Source: Rhodocyclaceae bacterium UBA1310 (lineage in GTDB: Bacteria; Pseudomonadota; Gammaproteobacteria; Burkholderiales; Rhodocyclaceae). Taken from it: a stretch of 23,033 nucleotides of DNA. Position 1 is the first letter of the stretch. The number at the start of each line of letters is the position of its first letter. Below the pieces are notes generated by a model. That model had not been told where the DNA came from. It searched no databases and saw only the letters and a list, made by a program, of their open reading frames with translations. Positions 1 to 7,593 of this stretch are shown here, in pieces. A program made the translations under genes and the position numbers. Location: assembly GCA_002307175.1 (NCBI GenBank), contig DBTS01000111.1:1-23033 (forward strand), given 5' to 3'.

Positions 1-21
1 ACATGCCCATGTCGGGCACAC

Positions 22-56
22 TAGGTCGGAAAAGCACAGCGCCTTCCGACGCATGG
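22..56 (+). repeat. REP-like palindromic repeat, copy 1
   Basis: GTCGGAA (25-31) pairs with TTCCGAC (44-50) across a 12-nt loop. The whole 35-nt unit recurs as an inverted copy at 232-268. Small GC-rich palindromes of this TAGGTCGGA...TCCGACGCATGG type are common extragenic repeats in proteobacteria. The identification rests on the pattern and on the second copy. Confidence 0.7.
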
Positions 57-82
57 GGTGTTGACAGTCCCCGCTGCGGCGT

Positions 83-130
83 AAAAAAGCGTTGGGAGAG
101 ACCTTTTCTTACCAACGGCGAGCGTTTTTT
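83..130. terminator. Possible bidirectional hairpin terminator
   Basis: CGTTGG (90-95) pairs with CCAACG (112-117). On the minus strand the stem is followed at once by CTTTTTT. On the plus strand a six-T run follows seven bases after the stem. The 16-nt loop makes it a weak hairpin. It could end transcription coming from the left of the window. Confidence 0.35.
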
Positions 131-231
131 GGCGTGAGCGGGGTTTTGGATGACCAGATAAGCCCACTGTCAATAGTGGAAAAATCAGCGCCAACGCCAG
201 CGCATGCGGCATCACCCGATCACTACAATGA

Positions 232-268
232 CCATGCGTCGGAAGGCGCCTGCGGCTTTTCCGACCTA
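232..268 (-). repeat. REP-like palindromic repeat, copy 2 (inverted)
   Basis: This is the reverse complement of the unit at 22-56, identical except for the loop, which is two bases longer. The internal stem is GTCGGAA (238-244) with TTCCGAC (259-265). With copy 1 it forms a head-to-head pair enclosing about 175 bp, an arrangement like the BIMEs of enterobacteria. Confidence 0.7.
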
Positions 269-352
269 CGACAAACAGCCTTTTTGGCACGGGGAGTGGA
301 AGATAGTATCGGCATGCCAATTATTGGCCCGCACAAAAGTCTGATGAACCCC

Positions 353-378
353 AAAAAAAGCCAGCCCGAAGGCTGGCT
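353..378 (-). terminator. Rho-independent terminator of the leftward sugar-acid operon
   Basis: On the minus strand AGCCAGCC, a TTCG tetraloop and GGCTGGCT form a perfect 8-bp stem (378-371 with 366-359), followed directly by a run of seven T (359-353). It lies about 100 bp beyond the stop codon of the binding-protein gene, where the operon should end. Confidence 0.9.
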
Positions 379-476
379 GTTGAATTCTCAGGGTGTCATC
401 CCATGAGAGACGGCAATGATGGAGGCATCGCCAGGAGTAATGATTAAGAAGTACTACTTCCGGCAGGGAATTCCGC

Positions 477-1397
477 CTAGAGTTCCGTACCTCCGACAAA
501 TGACATGCCTGGGTCGGCGCTCGGACGGTGCATGTTTTCCATCATCAGCGCCGAAGGCGGAATTTTCACCTGCTGATAAAACCATTTATCATACAGCGTG
601 CGAAACTCTGTCTGCCCGAACAGTGTTTTCAAGGAATCATTGACGAGATTAAGAAAACGCGGATCTCCCTTGCGCACAGGAAAACCGATAGGTTCCACTG
701 TCAGGGGCCATTGTGTAACCAGGAAATGTTCCGGCGTCTTGCTCTTCAGACGCACAAACTGCAGGATCACATCCATCTGCGAAATCGCCTGCACCTTGCC
801 AGTTTCCAGCGCGGCCAGGGCCTCATCGTTGCTTGCTACGGAGAGCACCTTGAGAGTGGGAATTTCACCCGCCTTGAGCGCATTCACAATCTTCTCGCCA
901 GTAGACCCTTTGACCACTGCAACCGTCTTGCCCGCCAGATTAACCTGGCTATCGATCCCGGCACTCGGGGTGGTAAGGAAGCGCTGTGCGCCAAACATCA
1001 CGGCATAGCTGAAATCGACATCTTTCAGACGTGGCTTGGTAATGACAGTCGATCCACATTCCAGATCAATTGAGCCATCCTTGATCTTGTCGAGCCGGTT
1101 CGAAGCCGTCACCACAACTTCCTGTGCCTTCAGATCCGTCAGCTTCAGATCCTTGCGCAGCAGGTCCACGAGTTTGTAACAGATATCAACGGAATACCCG
1201 ACAGCCTTGCCACTTTTATCAAGCGTCGAAAATGGCGGGGACAAATCCCGCACTCCCAGATTGATCACGTGCGTTTTCATGATCCGCTCAACGGTATCAA
1301 TCCCCTGTGCGTGAGTCTGACCTGAAAGAAACACTCCACCCAGCACCACCCCTAACAGGGACAGCATCTGCACTCCAGATTTCTTTGCAAAAAACAT
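477..1397 (-). CDS. Periplasmic substrate-binding protein, family 3 (glutamate/aspartate GltI-like)
   Basis: This 306-residue secreted protein belongs to the bacterial extracellular solute-binding protein family 3, which delivers substrates (usually amino acids) to ABC permeases. Residues 1 to about 30 form a signal peptide ending in QTHA. The mature part has the family's opening (VINLGVRDLSPPFS, then a GYSVDIC segment) and the DLECGST motif seen in glutamate/aspartate binders. The start has a good GGAGGG ribosome binding site. No permease or ATPase gene is next to it. It is the last gene of the leftward operon, 144 bp after the galactarate dehydratase gene, and a strong terminator follows. 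The family assignment is firm. The ligand is not: position suggests an aldaric acid, family resemblance suggests an acidic amino acid. Confidence 0.85.
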   Translation of the reverse strand: MFFAKKSGVQMLSLLGVVLGGVFLSGQTHAQGIDTVERIMKTHVINLGVRDLSPPFSTLDKSGKAVGYSVDICYKLVDLLRKDLKLTDLKAQEVVVTASNRLDKIKDGSIDLECGSTVITKPRLKDVDFSYAVMFGAQRFLTTPSAGIDSQVNLAGKTVAVVKGSTGEKIVNALKAGEIPTLKVLSVASNDEALAALETGKVQAISQMDVILQFVRLKSKTPEHFLVTQWPLTVEPIGFPVRKGDPRFLNLVNDSLKTLFGQTEFRTLYDKWFYQQVKIPPSALMMENMHRPSADPGMSFVGGTEL

Positions 1398-1421
1398 CTT
1401 ACCCTCCGGTTTGAATCAAGC

Positions 1422-1437
1422 TTGTCTTCGAAAACAA
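1422..1437. promoter_or_regulatory. Palindromic operator-like site before the binding-protein gene
   Basis: TTGTCTTCGAAAACAA is a 16-bp dyad matching its own reverse complement in seven of eight half-site positions. It lies 25 bp upstream of the binding-protein start codon. It could be a repressor site or the base of a leader RNA hairpin. The half-site TTGTC is of a kind bound by FadR-type GntR regulators, but this is only a resemblance. Confidence 0.35.
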
Positions 1438-1452
1438 TCTTTGACCACCACA

Positions 1453-1499
1453 CCCCCTTCGCTTTGCAGGGGGCTGGAAGTTCATCCAACGTGAACTTC
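1453..1499. repeat. Two intercistronic hairpins between the dehydratase and binding-protein genes
   Basis: One hairpin pairs CCCCC (1453-1457) with GGGGG (1469-1473). The other is a perfect 8-bp stem, GAAGTTCA (1477-1484) with TGAACTTC (1492-1499), around a 7-nt loop. Neither has a T-run on the minus strand, so they do not look like terminators of the operon. Such hairpins often protect or separate parts of a polycistronic mRNA. Confidence 0.5.
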
Positions 1500-1541
1500 T
1501 CTTTATGATTTGGGGGAGGGAATAGCAAAAATACCGCCCGA

Positions 1542-3110
1542 TCAGGTCACCGGGGCCGGGTTGAACAGGGCCAGGGCATTGTGCAACTTCCACTTTTCAG
1601 CCCAGGTCCGCCGGCCACTCGCCACATCCAGCATGAGGCGGAACAGTTCCCAACCAAGCTCCTCGATACTGACTTCCCCGTCTGCCACACGACCTGCGTT
1701 GACATCCATCAGGTCGTGCCAGCGGCGCGCCAGCTCGGTGCGCGTGGCCACCTTGATCACCGGGCATTCGGCCAGGCCATAAGGCGTGCCACGCCCTGTC
1801 GTGAAAACATGCAGGTTCATGCCAGCCGCCAGCTGCAACGTGCCACAAAGAAAATCGCTGGCGGGGGTAGCGGCGTACACCATGCCCTTGCGAATGCCCT
1901 TCTGGCGAAGGTTCTCGCCAGGGGAAAGCACACTGGAAATTTCCGAAGAGCCTGATTTGATGATCGAGCCCATAGCCTTCTCGACAATGTTCGATAGCCC
2001 GCCCTTCTTGTTGCCCGGAGTGGTATTGGCACTGCGATCCACAGACCCGCGATCCAGATAGGCGTCGTACCAGGCCATCTCGCGAATCATCTGCTCGGCC
2101 ACTTCCGGCGTGGAGGCACGCGCGGTAAGCTGGTCGATACCATCGCGAACCTCGGTGTTCTCGGAGAACATCACCGTGGCCCCGGCGCGCACCAGCAGAT
2201 CGGCAGCAAAGCCCACCACGGGATTGGCCGTGACGCCGGAGAAGGCATCCGAACCGCCGCACTGCACGCCTACAACCAGTTCAGAAGCCGGAATCGTTTC
2301 ACGCTTGCGGGCATTCAGGCGCTCAAGATGTACCGTTGCCTTTGCCACGATGTCGTCTATCATCGACATGAAGCCGACATGCACTTCATCCTGCAGACAG
2401 ACCTGGCTGGCCTGCCCGTCCACTGCATGAACCTTGATCACATCCGGCGGCAGCATGCGCTCGGGCTGCAGCTTCTCACAGCCCAGGCTGACGATCATGA
2501 CTTCACCGCCGAAGTTCGGATTCAGGCTGATATTGCGCAGCGCCCGAATCGGGATCACCGCATCCGGCGCATCAATGGCAACACCACAGCCATAGTGGTG
2601 CTCCAGCGCCACCACATCATCCACATTCGGATAGCGCGGCAGCAGTTCGCGCTTGATGCGTTCCACGGCGAAGCTCACCACACCCGCCACGCACTGCACG
2701 GTGGTGGTGATTGCCAGGATGTTGCGCGTACCGACCGTACCATCCGGATTGCGATAACCCTCGAAGGTATAGCCACTCAGCGGCTCCTGCTTCACCGCCT
2801 TGACCGTGGCTTTCGGCAGGTTCTCCAGGCCAAGTGCTGCAGGCATGCGCAGGCGATTTTCATTGATCCAGCTGCCTGCCTTAAGTTCCTGCAATGCATA
2901 GCCGATCACCACACCATAGCGGATCACCGGCCCATTCTCGGAAATATCCACTAGCGCCACCTTGTGCGCCTGTGGCACGTGTTCTCGCAATTCGAGGCCG
3001 CTGGGGAATTTCGTTCCGGCAGGTAATCCGCCCTCGTTGGCAATGATGGCGACATTATCGTCTTCACGCATCTTGATATAAAGCGGTTTGCCCTTTACTG
3101 CAGCATCCAT
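1542..3110 (-). CDS. garD: Galactarate dehydratase
   Basis: This enzyme dehydrates galactarate (meso-galactaric acid) to 5-dehydro-4-deoxy-D-glucarate, the shared intermediate with the glucarate branch. It belongs to the iron-dependent altronate/galactarate dehydratase (UxaA/GarD) family. I chose the ATG at 3110, giving 522 residues against 523 in E. coli GarD, because AAGGAG lies eight bases upstream. The frame runs 11 codons further up to a TTG that overlaps the kinase gene. An N-terminal SAF-like domain covers about residues 10-90. The family motifs YRNPDGTVGTRN (119-130) and HHYGCGVAIDAPDA (171-184) follow, with QCGGSDAFSG further on. It is preceded by the glycerate kinase gene in the same operon. 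Some relatives act on altronate, but the length and the neighbouring aldolase and reductase favour galactarate. Confidence 0.92.
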   Translation of the reverse strand: MDAAVKGKPLYIKMREDDNVAIIANEGGLPAGTKFPSGLELREHVPQAHKVALVDISENGPVIRYGVVIGYALQELKAGSWINENRLRMPAALGLENLPKATVKAVKQEPLSGYTFEGYRNPDGTVGTRNILAITTTVQCVAGVVSFAVERIKRELLPRYPNVDDVVALEHHYGCGVAIDAPDAVIPIRALRNISLNPNFGGEVMIVSLGCEKLQPERMLPPDVIKVHAVDGQASQVCLQDEVHVGFMSMIDDIVAKATVHLERLNARKRETIPASELVVGVQCGGSDAFSGVTANPVVGFAADLLVRAGATVMFSENTEVRDGIDQLTARASTPEVAEQMIREMAWYDAYLDRGSVDRSANTTPGNKKGGLSNIVEKAMGSIIKSGSSEISSVLSPGENLRQKGIRKGMVYAATPASDFLCGTLQLAAGMNLHVFTTGRGTPYGLAECPVIKVATRTELARRWHDLMDVNAGRVADGEVSIEELGWELFRLMLDVASGRRTWAEKWKLHNALALFNPAPVT

Positions 3111-3139
3111 TTTCCTATCTCCTTGGTGATGCAGCGTCA

Positions 3140-4426
3140 TCAAGCATGGCCCTTGGTGGCCTCTATCAGGATGGCGCGAAAATCATTCACATTGGTCAGT
3201 GTGGGACCGGTAATCACCGAATCCTCCAGCGCACTGAAAAACCCATGCCCATCATTGTTTGCCAGACTATCCTTGGGCCGTATACCCTGAGCCCAGGCCC
3301 GGCTGAGGGTGTCTGGTGCCAGATAGCCGCCAGCAATTTCCTCGATGCCATCCACCCCATCCGTGTCCCCCGCCAGCGCATGCACACCAGCCAGCCCATC
3401 AAGCGCCACCCCGAGTGCGAGCAGGAACTCCACGTTGCGCCCACCGCGGCCATCGCCACGAATGGTCACAGTCGTCTCACCGCCGGAGAGCAGCACACAG
3501 GGCGCCTGAAATGGCTGCCCGTGAGTCACAATCTGCTGTGCAACACCGGCCATGACCTTGCCCACATCGCGCGCTTCCCCTTCAATGGAGTCCCCCAGGA
3601 TTGCCACCGCATAGCCTGCATCGCGTGCCACCTGCGCTGCGGCCTCCAATGCCATCTGCGGTGTGGCGATCAGGTGAACTTCGCAGCCAGCAATACGTGG
3701 ATCATCCGGCTTGACGGACTCTCCCGCGCCACTTTCCAGCACCGCCAATACATTGGAAGGAAGTTCAATGGCATAGCGACGCACAATGGCCAGTGCATCC
3801 TCGCAGGTTGTCACGTCGCCAATAGTCGGCCCCGATGCGATATCTGCCGGTCGATCACCCGGCACATCGGAAATCAACAGCGTGATCACCCGTGCCGGAT
3901 GGCAGGCCTGCCCCAGGCGCCCGCCCTTGATAGCAGACAGATGACGCCGCACACAGTTCATCTCGCCAATGCTCGCGCCTGATTTCAGCAGCGCACGATT
4001 CACAGCCTGCTTGTCTTCCAGCGTGATCCCCGCCAACGGCAGGGGCAGCAGCGAAGAGCCTCCACCTGATATCAGACACAGCACCAAGTCATCTGCCGTC
4101 AGATTCGAAACCAGGTCGAGAATCCGCTGCGATGCTTGCAGGCCGGCAGCATCAGGTACCGGATGTGCGGCTTCGACAATTTCGATGCGCTCGCACGGCA
4201 CAGAGTAGCCGTAGCGTGTAACAACCAAACCTTCAAGCGGCCCCTTCCAGTTATCTTCCACAGCGCGCGCCATGGCAGCGGAAGCCTTGCCGGCTCCGAC
4301 CACCACCAGACGCCCGCGTGGCGCCTCCGGCAGAAACCCGGGGATGCAATGAGCGGGCTGCGCCGCCTCAATCGCTGCGGCAAACATCTGGCGCAGGATC
4401 GCTTCCGGACCGGTATTGCGACTCAT
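3140..4426 (-). CDS. Glycerate 2-kinase, MOFRL family (GckA/TtuD type)
   Basis: The product phosphorylates D-glycerate with ATP to 2-phosphoglycerate, the last step before glycolysis. It has the N-terminal DUF4147 domain, with VVGAGKASAAMA at residues 42-53 and SGGGSSLL at 120-127, and a C-terminal MOFRL domain with an LLSGGETTVT segment and a GRGGRN motif. This family is unrelated in sequence to E. coli GarK, so it is a non-orthologous replacement in a gar-type pathway. I start at 4426 (428 residues), where GGAGGAGGGG is correctly spaced. ATGs at 4444 and 4432 are also in frame, and the one at 4444 would overlap the reductase stop codon by one base. Close coupling to its neighbours supports one transcript. 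TtuD relatives were first named hydroxypyruvate reductases, so database names may mislead. Confidence 0.9.
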   Translation of the reverse strand: MSRNTGPEAILRQMFAAAIEAAQPAHCIPGFLPEAPRGRLVVVGAGKASAAMARAVEDNWKGPLEGLVVTRYGYSVPCERIEIVEAAHPVPDAAGLQASQRILDLVSNLTADDLVLCLISGGGSSLLPLPLAGITLEDKQAVNRALLKSGASIGEMNCVRRHLSAIKGGRLGQACHPARVITLLISDVPGDRPADIASGPTIGDVTTCEDALAIVRRYAIELPSNVLAVLESGAGESVKPDDPRIAGCEVHLIATPQMALEAAAQVARDAGYAVAILGDSIEGEARDVGKVMAGVAQQIVTHGQPFQAPCVLLSGGETTVTIRGDGRGGRNVEFLLALGVALDGLAGVHALAGDTDGVDGIEEIAGGYLAPDTLSRAWAQGIRPKDSLANNDGHGFFSALEDSVITGPTLTNVNDFRAILIEATKGHA

Positions 4427-4443
4427 CGGCATCCCCTCCTCCA

Positions 4444-5334
4444 TCAGGCCTTCTGGCCGATTTCGAAATTGGCCATGAGCTCCAGCGCACGCACCATGCC
4501 GGAATGATCCCAGGCCTTGCCGCCATGCGCAGCACAGACATTGAAGAGTTCCTGGCAGGTTGCCGTGTTGGGCAGTGCCACACCAAGCTTGCGTGCGTTC
4601 TGCAACGCAAGGTTCAGATCCTTCTGGTGCAGTTCGATACGGAAGCCCGGATCGAAAGTGCGCTTGATCATGCGTTCGCCATGCACTTCAAGAATGCGTG
4701 AAGAGGCAAAACCACCCATCAGAGCCTGCCGCACACGCGCCGGATCAGCACCCGCCTTGGAGGCAAACAGCAGCGCTTCACCGACCGCTTCGATGGTCAG
4801 TGCAACGATCATCTGGTTGGCAACCTTGGCCGTCTGCCCGTCTCCGTTGCCCCCCACAAGGGTGATGTTCTTGCCCATCAGCTCAAAGAGCGGCTTGATC
4901 TTGTTGAAGATGGCTTCCGCGCCACCCACCATGATCGACAGTGTGCCAGCTTCAGCGCCTACCTGCCCACCAGAGACCGGTGCATCGAGATAATCGGCAC
5001 CAAGGGCGCGCACCTTCTCGGCGAATTCCTTGGTCTCGATCGGTGAAATGGAACTCATATCCACCACAATCTTGCCGGCAGACAAGCCTTCGCCGATCCC
5101 GTTGGCGTCAAACAGGGCGGCTGCCACGTGCGGTGTATCCGGCACCATGATGAAAATCACATTGGCATTCTGCGCCACTTCCTTGCCGCTTTGGCGTGCA
5201 ACACCGCCGGCCTTGACCAGCTCTTCCGGTGCGCCCTGAATGCTGTACAGGGACACTTCATGCCCCGCCTTGATCAGGTGCGCCGCCATCGGCGTACCCA
5301 TAATGCCCAAACCGACAAAACCCAGCTTGCTCAT
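4444..5334 (-). CDS. garR: Tartronate semialdehyde reductase (2-hydroxy-3-oxopropionate reductase)
   Basis: This NAD(P)H-dependent enzyme reduces tartronate semialdehyde, made by the neighbouring aldolase, to D-glycerate, which the next gene's kinase uses. It is a beta-hydroxyacid dehydrogenase of 296 residues (GarR has 294). The Rossmann motif GLGIMG is at residues 8-13, the substrate-binding DAPVSGG segment at 117-123, and the catalytic lysine is K170 in AKVANQ. An open frame extends 48 codons upstream, but the ATG at 5334 has AGGAG at proper spacing and begins exactly where the family begins. It lies 40 bp after the aldolase gene. A 3-hydroxyisobutyrate dehydrogenase is the main alternative, and context makes that unlikely. 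Confidence 0.93.
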   Translation of the reverse strand: MSKLGFVGLGIMGTPMAAHLIKAGHEVSLYSIQGAPEELVKAGGVARQSGKEVAQNANVIFIMVPDTPHVAAALFDANGIGEGLSAGKIVVDMSSISPIETKEFAEKVRALGADYLDAPVSGGQVGAEAGTLSIMVGGAEAIFNKIKPLFELMGKNITLVGGNGDGQTAKVANQMIVALTIEAVGEALLFASKAGADPARVRQALMGGFASSRILEVHGERMIKRTFDPGFRIELHQKDLNLALQNARKLGVALPNTATCQELFNVCAAHGGKAWDHSGMVRALELMANFEIGQKA

Positions 5335-5374
5335 CGAATGACTCCTAATGTGTAGAGGGGGTATGACTTCCGCG

Positions 5375-6154
5375 TTATAAATACTTGTCGCGCAAAGCCT
5401 GTGTTGAACTTCTGAATGCACCAAGATCACTGCCCACAGCAACGAAAGTTGCGCCCATTTCAAGATAGCGGCGCGCATCAGCTTCTACTGGCGCCAGAAT
5501 CCCGCTGGGTTTGCCAGCAGCCTTTGCGCAGTCAAACACCTGACGGATCGCGGCCTGGACTTCAGGATGGTTTGCATCTCCCAGATGCCCCAATCCGGCA
5601 GCAAGATCCGAAGGGCCGACGAAGAGGCAGTCCACCCCGGCCACAGCGGCAATCTCGCAGCTGTTTTGCACGGCTTTGCCAGACTCGATCTGCACCGCTA
5701 CGGTGAGGTTATCGTTGATGATCTTCTGATAATCCTTCACGGTGCCGTAGCGGTTGCTGCGATGCGCCACCGACACGCCACGGATGCCACTGCCTGGATA
5801 ACGCGTGGCAGCCACAGCGCGGGCGGCATCTTCGGCATTTTCAACGAAAGGCACCAGGAAGTTGTAGAAACCGATATCGAGCAGGCGCTTGATCAGCACG
5901 CTGTCATTCCACGACGGGCGCACAAATGGTGCGCTCGGGCTATCCTTGAGCGCCATGAGCTGCGGCACCAGAGAGAGCACGTCATTCGGAGCATGCTCGG
6001 CATCGAGCAGAATCCAGTCAAAACCAGCAAGACCAAGAATTTCGGTGGTAATCGGGCTACCCAGTGCACTCCAGCATCCGATCATCTTCTTGCCGGCAAG
6101 CAGATCACGGCGAAACTGGTTGGGAAAAGCGGTGTAAGGTACAAGATCAGTCAT
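5375..6154 (-). CDS. garL: 5-keto-4-deoxy-D-glucarate aldolase
   Basis: This class II (metal-dependent) aldolase splits 5-keto-4-deoxy-D-glucarate into pyruvate and tartronate semialdehyde, joining the galactarate and glucarate branches. It is of the HpcH/HpaI family and has 259 residues (E. coli GarL has 256). DAEHAPND at 51-58 holds the probable catalytic base H54. R79, the metal ligand E157 in VQIESG and D183 in GPSDL match the known active-site positions of the E. coli enzyme with an offset of about four. The start at 6154 is chosen for its GGGAG site and family length; an upstream in-frame ATG at 6208 would overlap the glucarate dehydratase gene. The gap to that gene is 14 bp. Confidence 0.93.
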   Translation of the reverse strand: MTDLVPYTAFPNQFRRDLLAGKKMIGCWSALGSPITTEILGLAGFDWILLDAEHAPNDVLSLVPQLMALKDSPSAPFVRPSWNDSVLIKRLLDIGFYNFLVPFVENAEDAARAVAATRYPGSGIRGVSVAHRSNRYGTVKDYQKIINDNLTVAVQIESGKAVQNSCEIAAVAGVDCLFVGPSDLAAGLGHLGDANHPEVQAAIRQVFDCAKAAGKPSGILAPVEADARRYLEMGATFVAVGSDLGAFRSSTQALRDKYL

Positions 6155-6168
6155 GATATTCGTCTCCC

Positions 6169-7536
6169 TCAGCGAACCAGGCACGGACGCTTGTTGTTGA
6201 ATGTCCACCCCGGAATCAGGAACTGCATGGCAACCGCATCGTCGCGTGCGCCCAGCCCCATGTTCTTGTAGGCCTGATGCGCTTTCTCCACTTCAGCCAT
6301 GTCGATTTCGATACCCAGCCCCGGCCTGCTCGGCAGCTTGATGTAGCCATCTTCGATGCGCAGGGATTCCTTGGTAAGGCGCTGCCCTTCCTGCCAGATC
6401 CAGTGTGTATCAATCGCCGTGACGCGGCCCGGCGCTGCAGCGCCAACCTGCGTGAACATCGCCAGAGAAATATCAAAATGGTTGTTGGAATGCGAGCCCC
6501 AGGTCAGGCCGAAGGTTTCGCAAACCTGTGCCACCCGCACCGAGCCCTGCATGGTCCAGAAATGCGGATCAGCCAGCGGAATATCCACCGACTGCAGCTG
6601 CAACGAATGCGCAAACTGGCGCCAGTCGGTGGCAATCATGTTGGTAGCGGTCGGCAGGCCCGTGGCACGGCGGAATTCAGCCATCACTTCACGGCCGGAG
6701 AAGCCGTTTTCTGCACCACAGGGGTCTTCTGCATAAGCCAGCACACTATGCTTGTCACGGCACAACTGGATGGCTTCTGCGAGCGACCACGCTCCGTTGG
6801 GATCGAGGGTGATACGTGCTTGCGGGAAACGTTCAGCCAGCGCAACAATGGCCTCCATTTCCTTCTCGCCGGCAAGAACGCCGCCTTTTAGTTTGAAATC
6901 CTGAAAACCGAAACGCTCATGGGTGGCTTCGGCCAGACGCACAATGGATTCCGGCGTCAGCGCCTCCTCATTGCGCAGGCGATGCCACGCATTGTCGGCG
7001 CCATCTTCGCTACGATAGTTCAGATTGGTCTTCTTGCGATCACCCACATAGAACAGATAGCCCAGCATCTGCACGGCATCTCGCTGAACGCCTTCACCCA
7101 ACAGGGCTGCCACCGGTACGTTCATGAACTGGCCCAGAAGATCCAGCATCGCAGATTCTACGGCTGTGACGGCATGAATCGTGGTGCGCAGGTCAAAGGT
7201 CTGCAGGCCACGACCACCGGAATCGCGATCAGCAAATGCCTTGCGCATTTTGGCCAGAACATTGTTGTACTCACCCAGGGTGGCGCCGACGATAAAGGGA
7301 CGCGCATCTTCAATAGTCTGGCGGATCTTCTCGCCACCCGGCACTTCACCCAGGCCGGTATTTCCTGCGTTATCGCGCAGAATCACAATATTGCGCGTGA
7401 AGTACGGGCCATGCGCTCCCGAGAGGTTGAGCAGCATGCTGTCCTGCCCGGCAACCGGGATCACCTGCAGCTCGGTAATGGTTGGTGCGCCACTTACACC
7501 ACTGGAACTGGCTTTCTGATTCATGATCTTATCCAT
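6169..7536 (-). CDS. gudD: D-glucarate dehydratase (enolase superfamily)
   Basis: The enzyme removes water from D-glucarate (and often L-idarate) to give 5-keto-4-deoxy-D-glucarate. It has 455 residues against 446 in E. coli GudD. The enolase-superfamily active site is complete: K215 and K217 in FKLKGG, metal ligands D245 (LDPNGAW), E276 and N299, then D323 and the catalytic H349 in GSHSNNH. These positions are all offset by ten from the E. coli residues, so the enzyme should be active. The ATG at 7536 has only a weak ribosome binding site, and the ATG four codons later is possible. With garD downstream, one operon handles both C6 diacids. GudX-like inactive paralogues exist, but the intact active site argues against that. 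Confidence 0.94.
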   Translation of the reverse strand: MDKIMNQKASSSGVSGAPTITELQVIPVAGQDSMLLNLSGAHGPYFTRNIVILRDNAGNTGLGEVPGGEKIRQTIEDARPFIVGATLGEYNNVLAKMRKAFADRDSGGRGLQTFDLRTTIHAVTAVESAMLDLLGQFMNVPVAALLGEGVQRDAVQMLGYLFYVGDRKKTNLNYRSEDGADNAWHRLRNEEALTPESIVRLAEATHERFGFQDFKLKGGVLAGEKEMEAIVALAERFPQARITLDPNGAWSLAEAIQLCRDKHSVLAYAEDPCGAENGFSGREVMAEFRRATGLPTATNMIATDWRQFAHSLQLQSVDIPLADPHFWTMQGSVRVAQVCETFGLTWGSHSNNHFDISLAMFTQVGAAAPGRVTAIDTHWIWQEGQRLTKESLRIEDGYIKLPSRPGLGIEIDMAEVEKAHQAYKNMGLGARDDAVAMQFLIPGWTFNNKRPCLVR

Positions 7537-7593
7537 TCGCTTCTATCGGATTTGAAATTTGAATTGTCTTTTGGGAGAGGGTTCCGCAAATCT

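Larger units (their letters stand above)
1..476. other. Non-coding region left of the sugar-acid operon
   Basis: No convincing gene is present. The open frames here are short, have no recognisable domain and no good ribosome binding site. The stretch holds two REP-like palindromes facing each other (22-56 and 232-268), a hairpin followed by a T-run (83-130) and a strong terminator (353-378) for the leftward operon. The gene that lies left of position 1 is not visible, so I cannot say whether this region also holds its promoter or its terminator. Confidence 0.6.

Noticed and set aside
21..320. 99-residue leftward open frame in the left intergenic region
   Set aside because: It spans both REP-like repeats, has no recognisable domain and no credible ribosome binding site.
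1399..1593. 64-residue leftward open frame between garD and the binding-protein gene
   Set aside because: It overlaps the garD 3' end in another frame and covers the hairpins. It has no domain and no supporting site.
3146..3982. 278-residue rightward open frame opposite the glycerate kinase gene
   Set aside because: Antisense shadow of a well-supported enzyme gene. Composition rich in His, Cys and Arg, no family resemblance.
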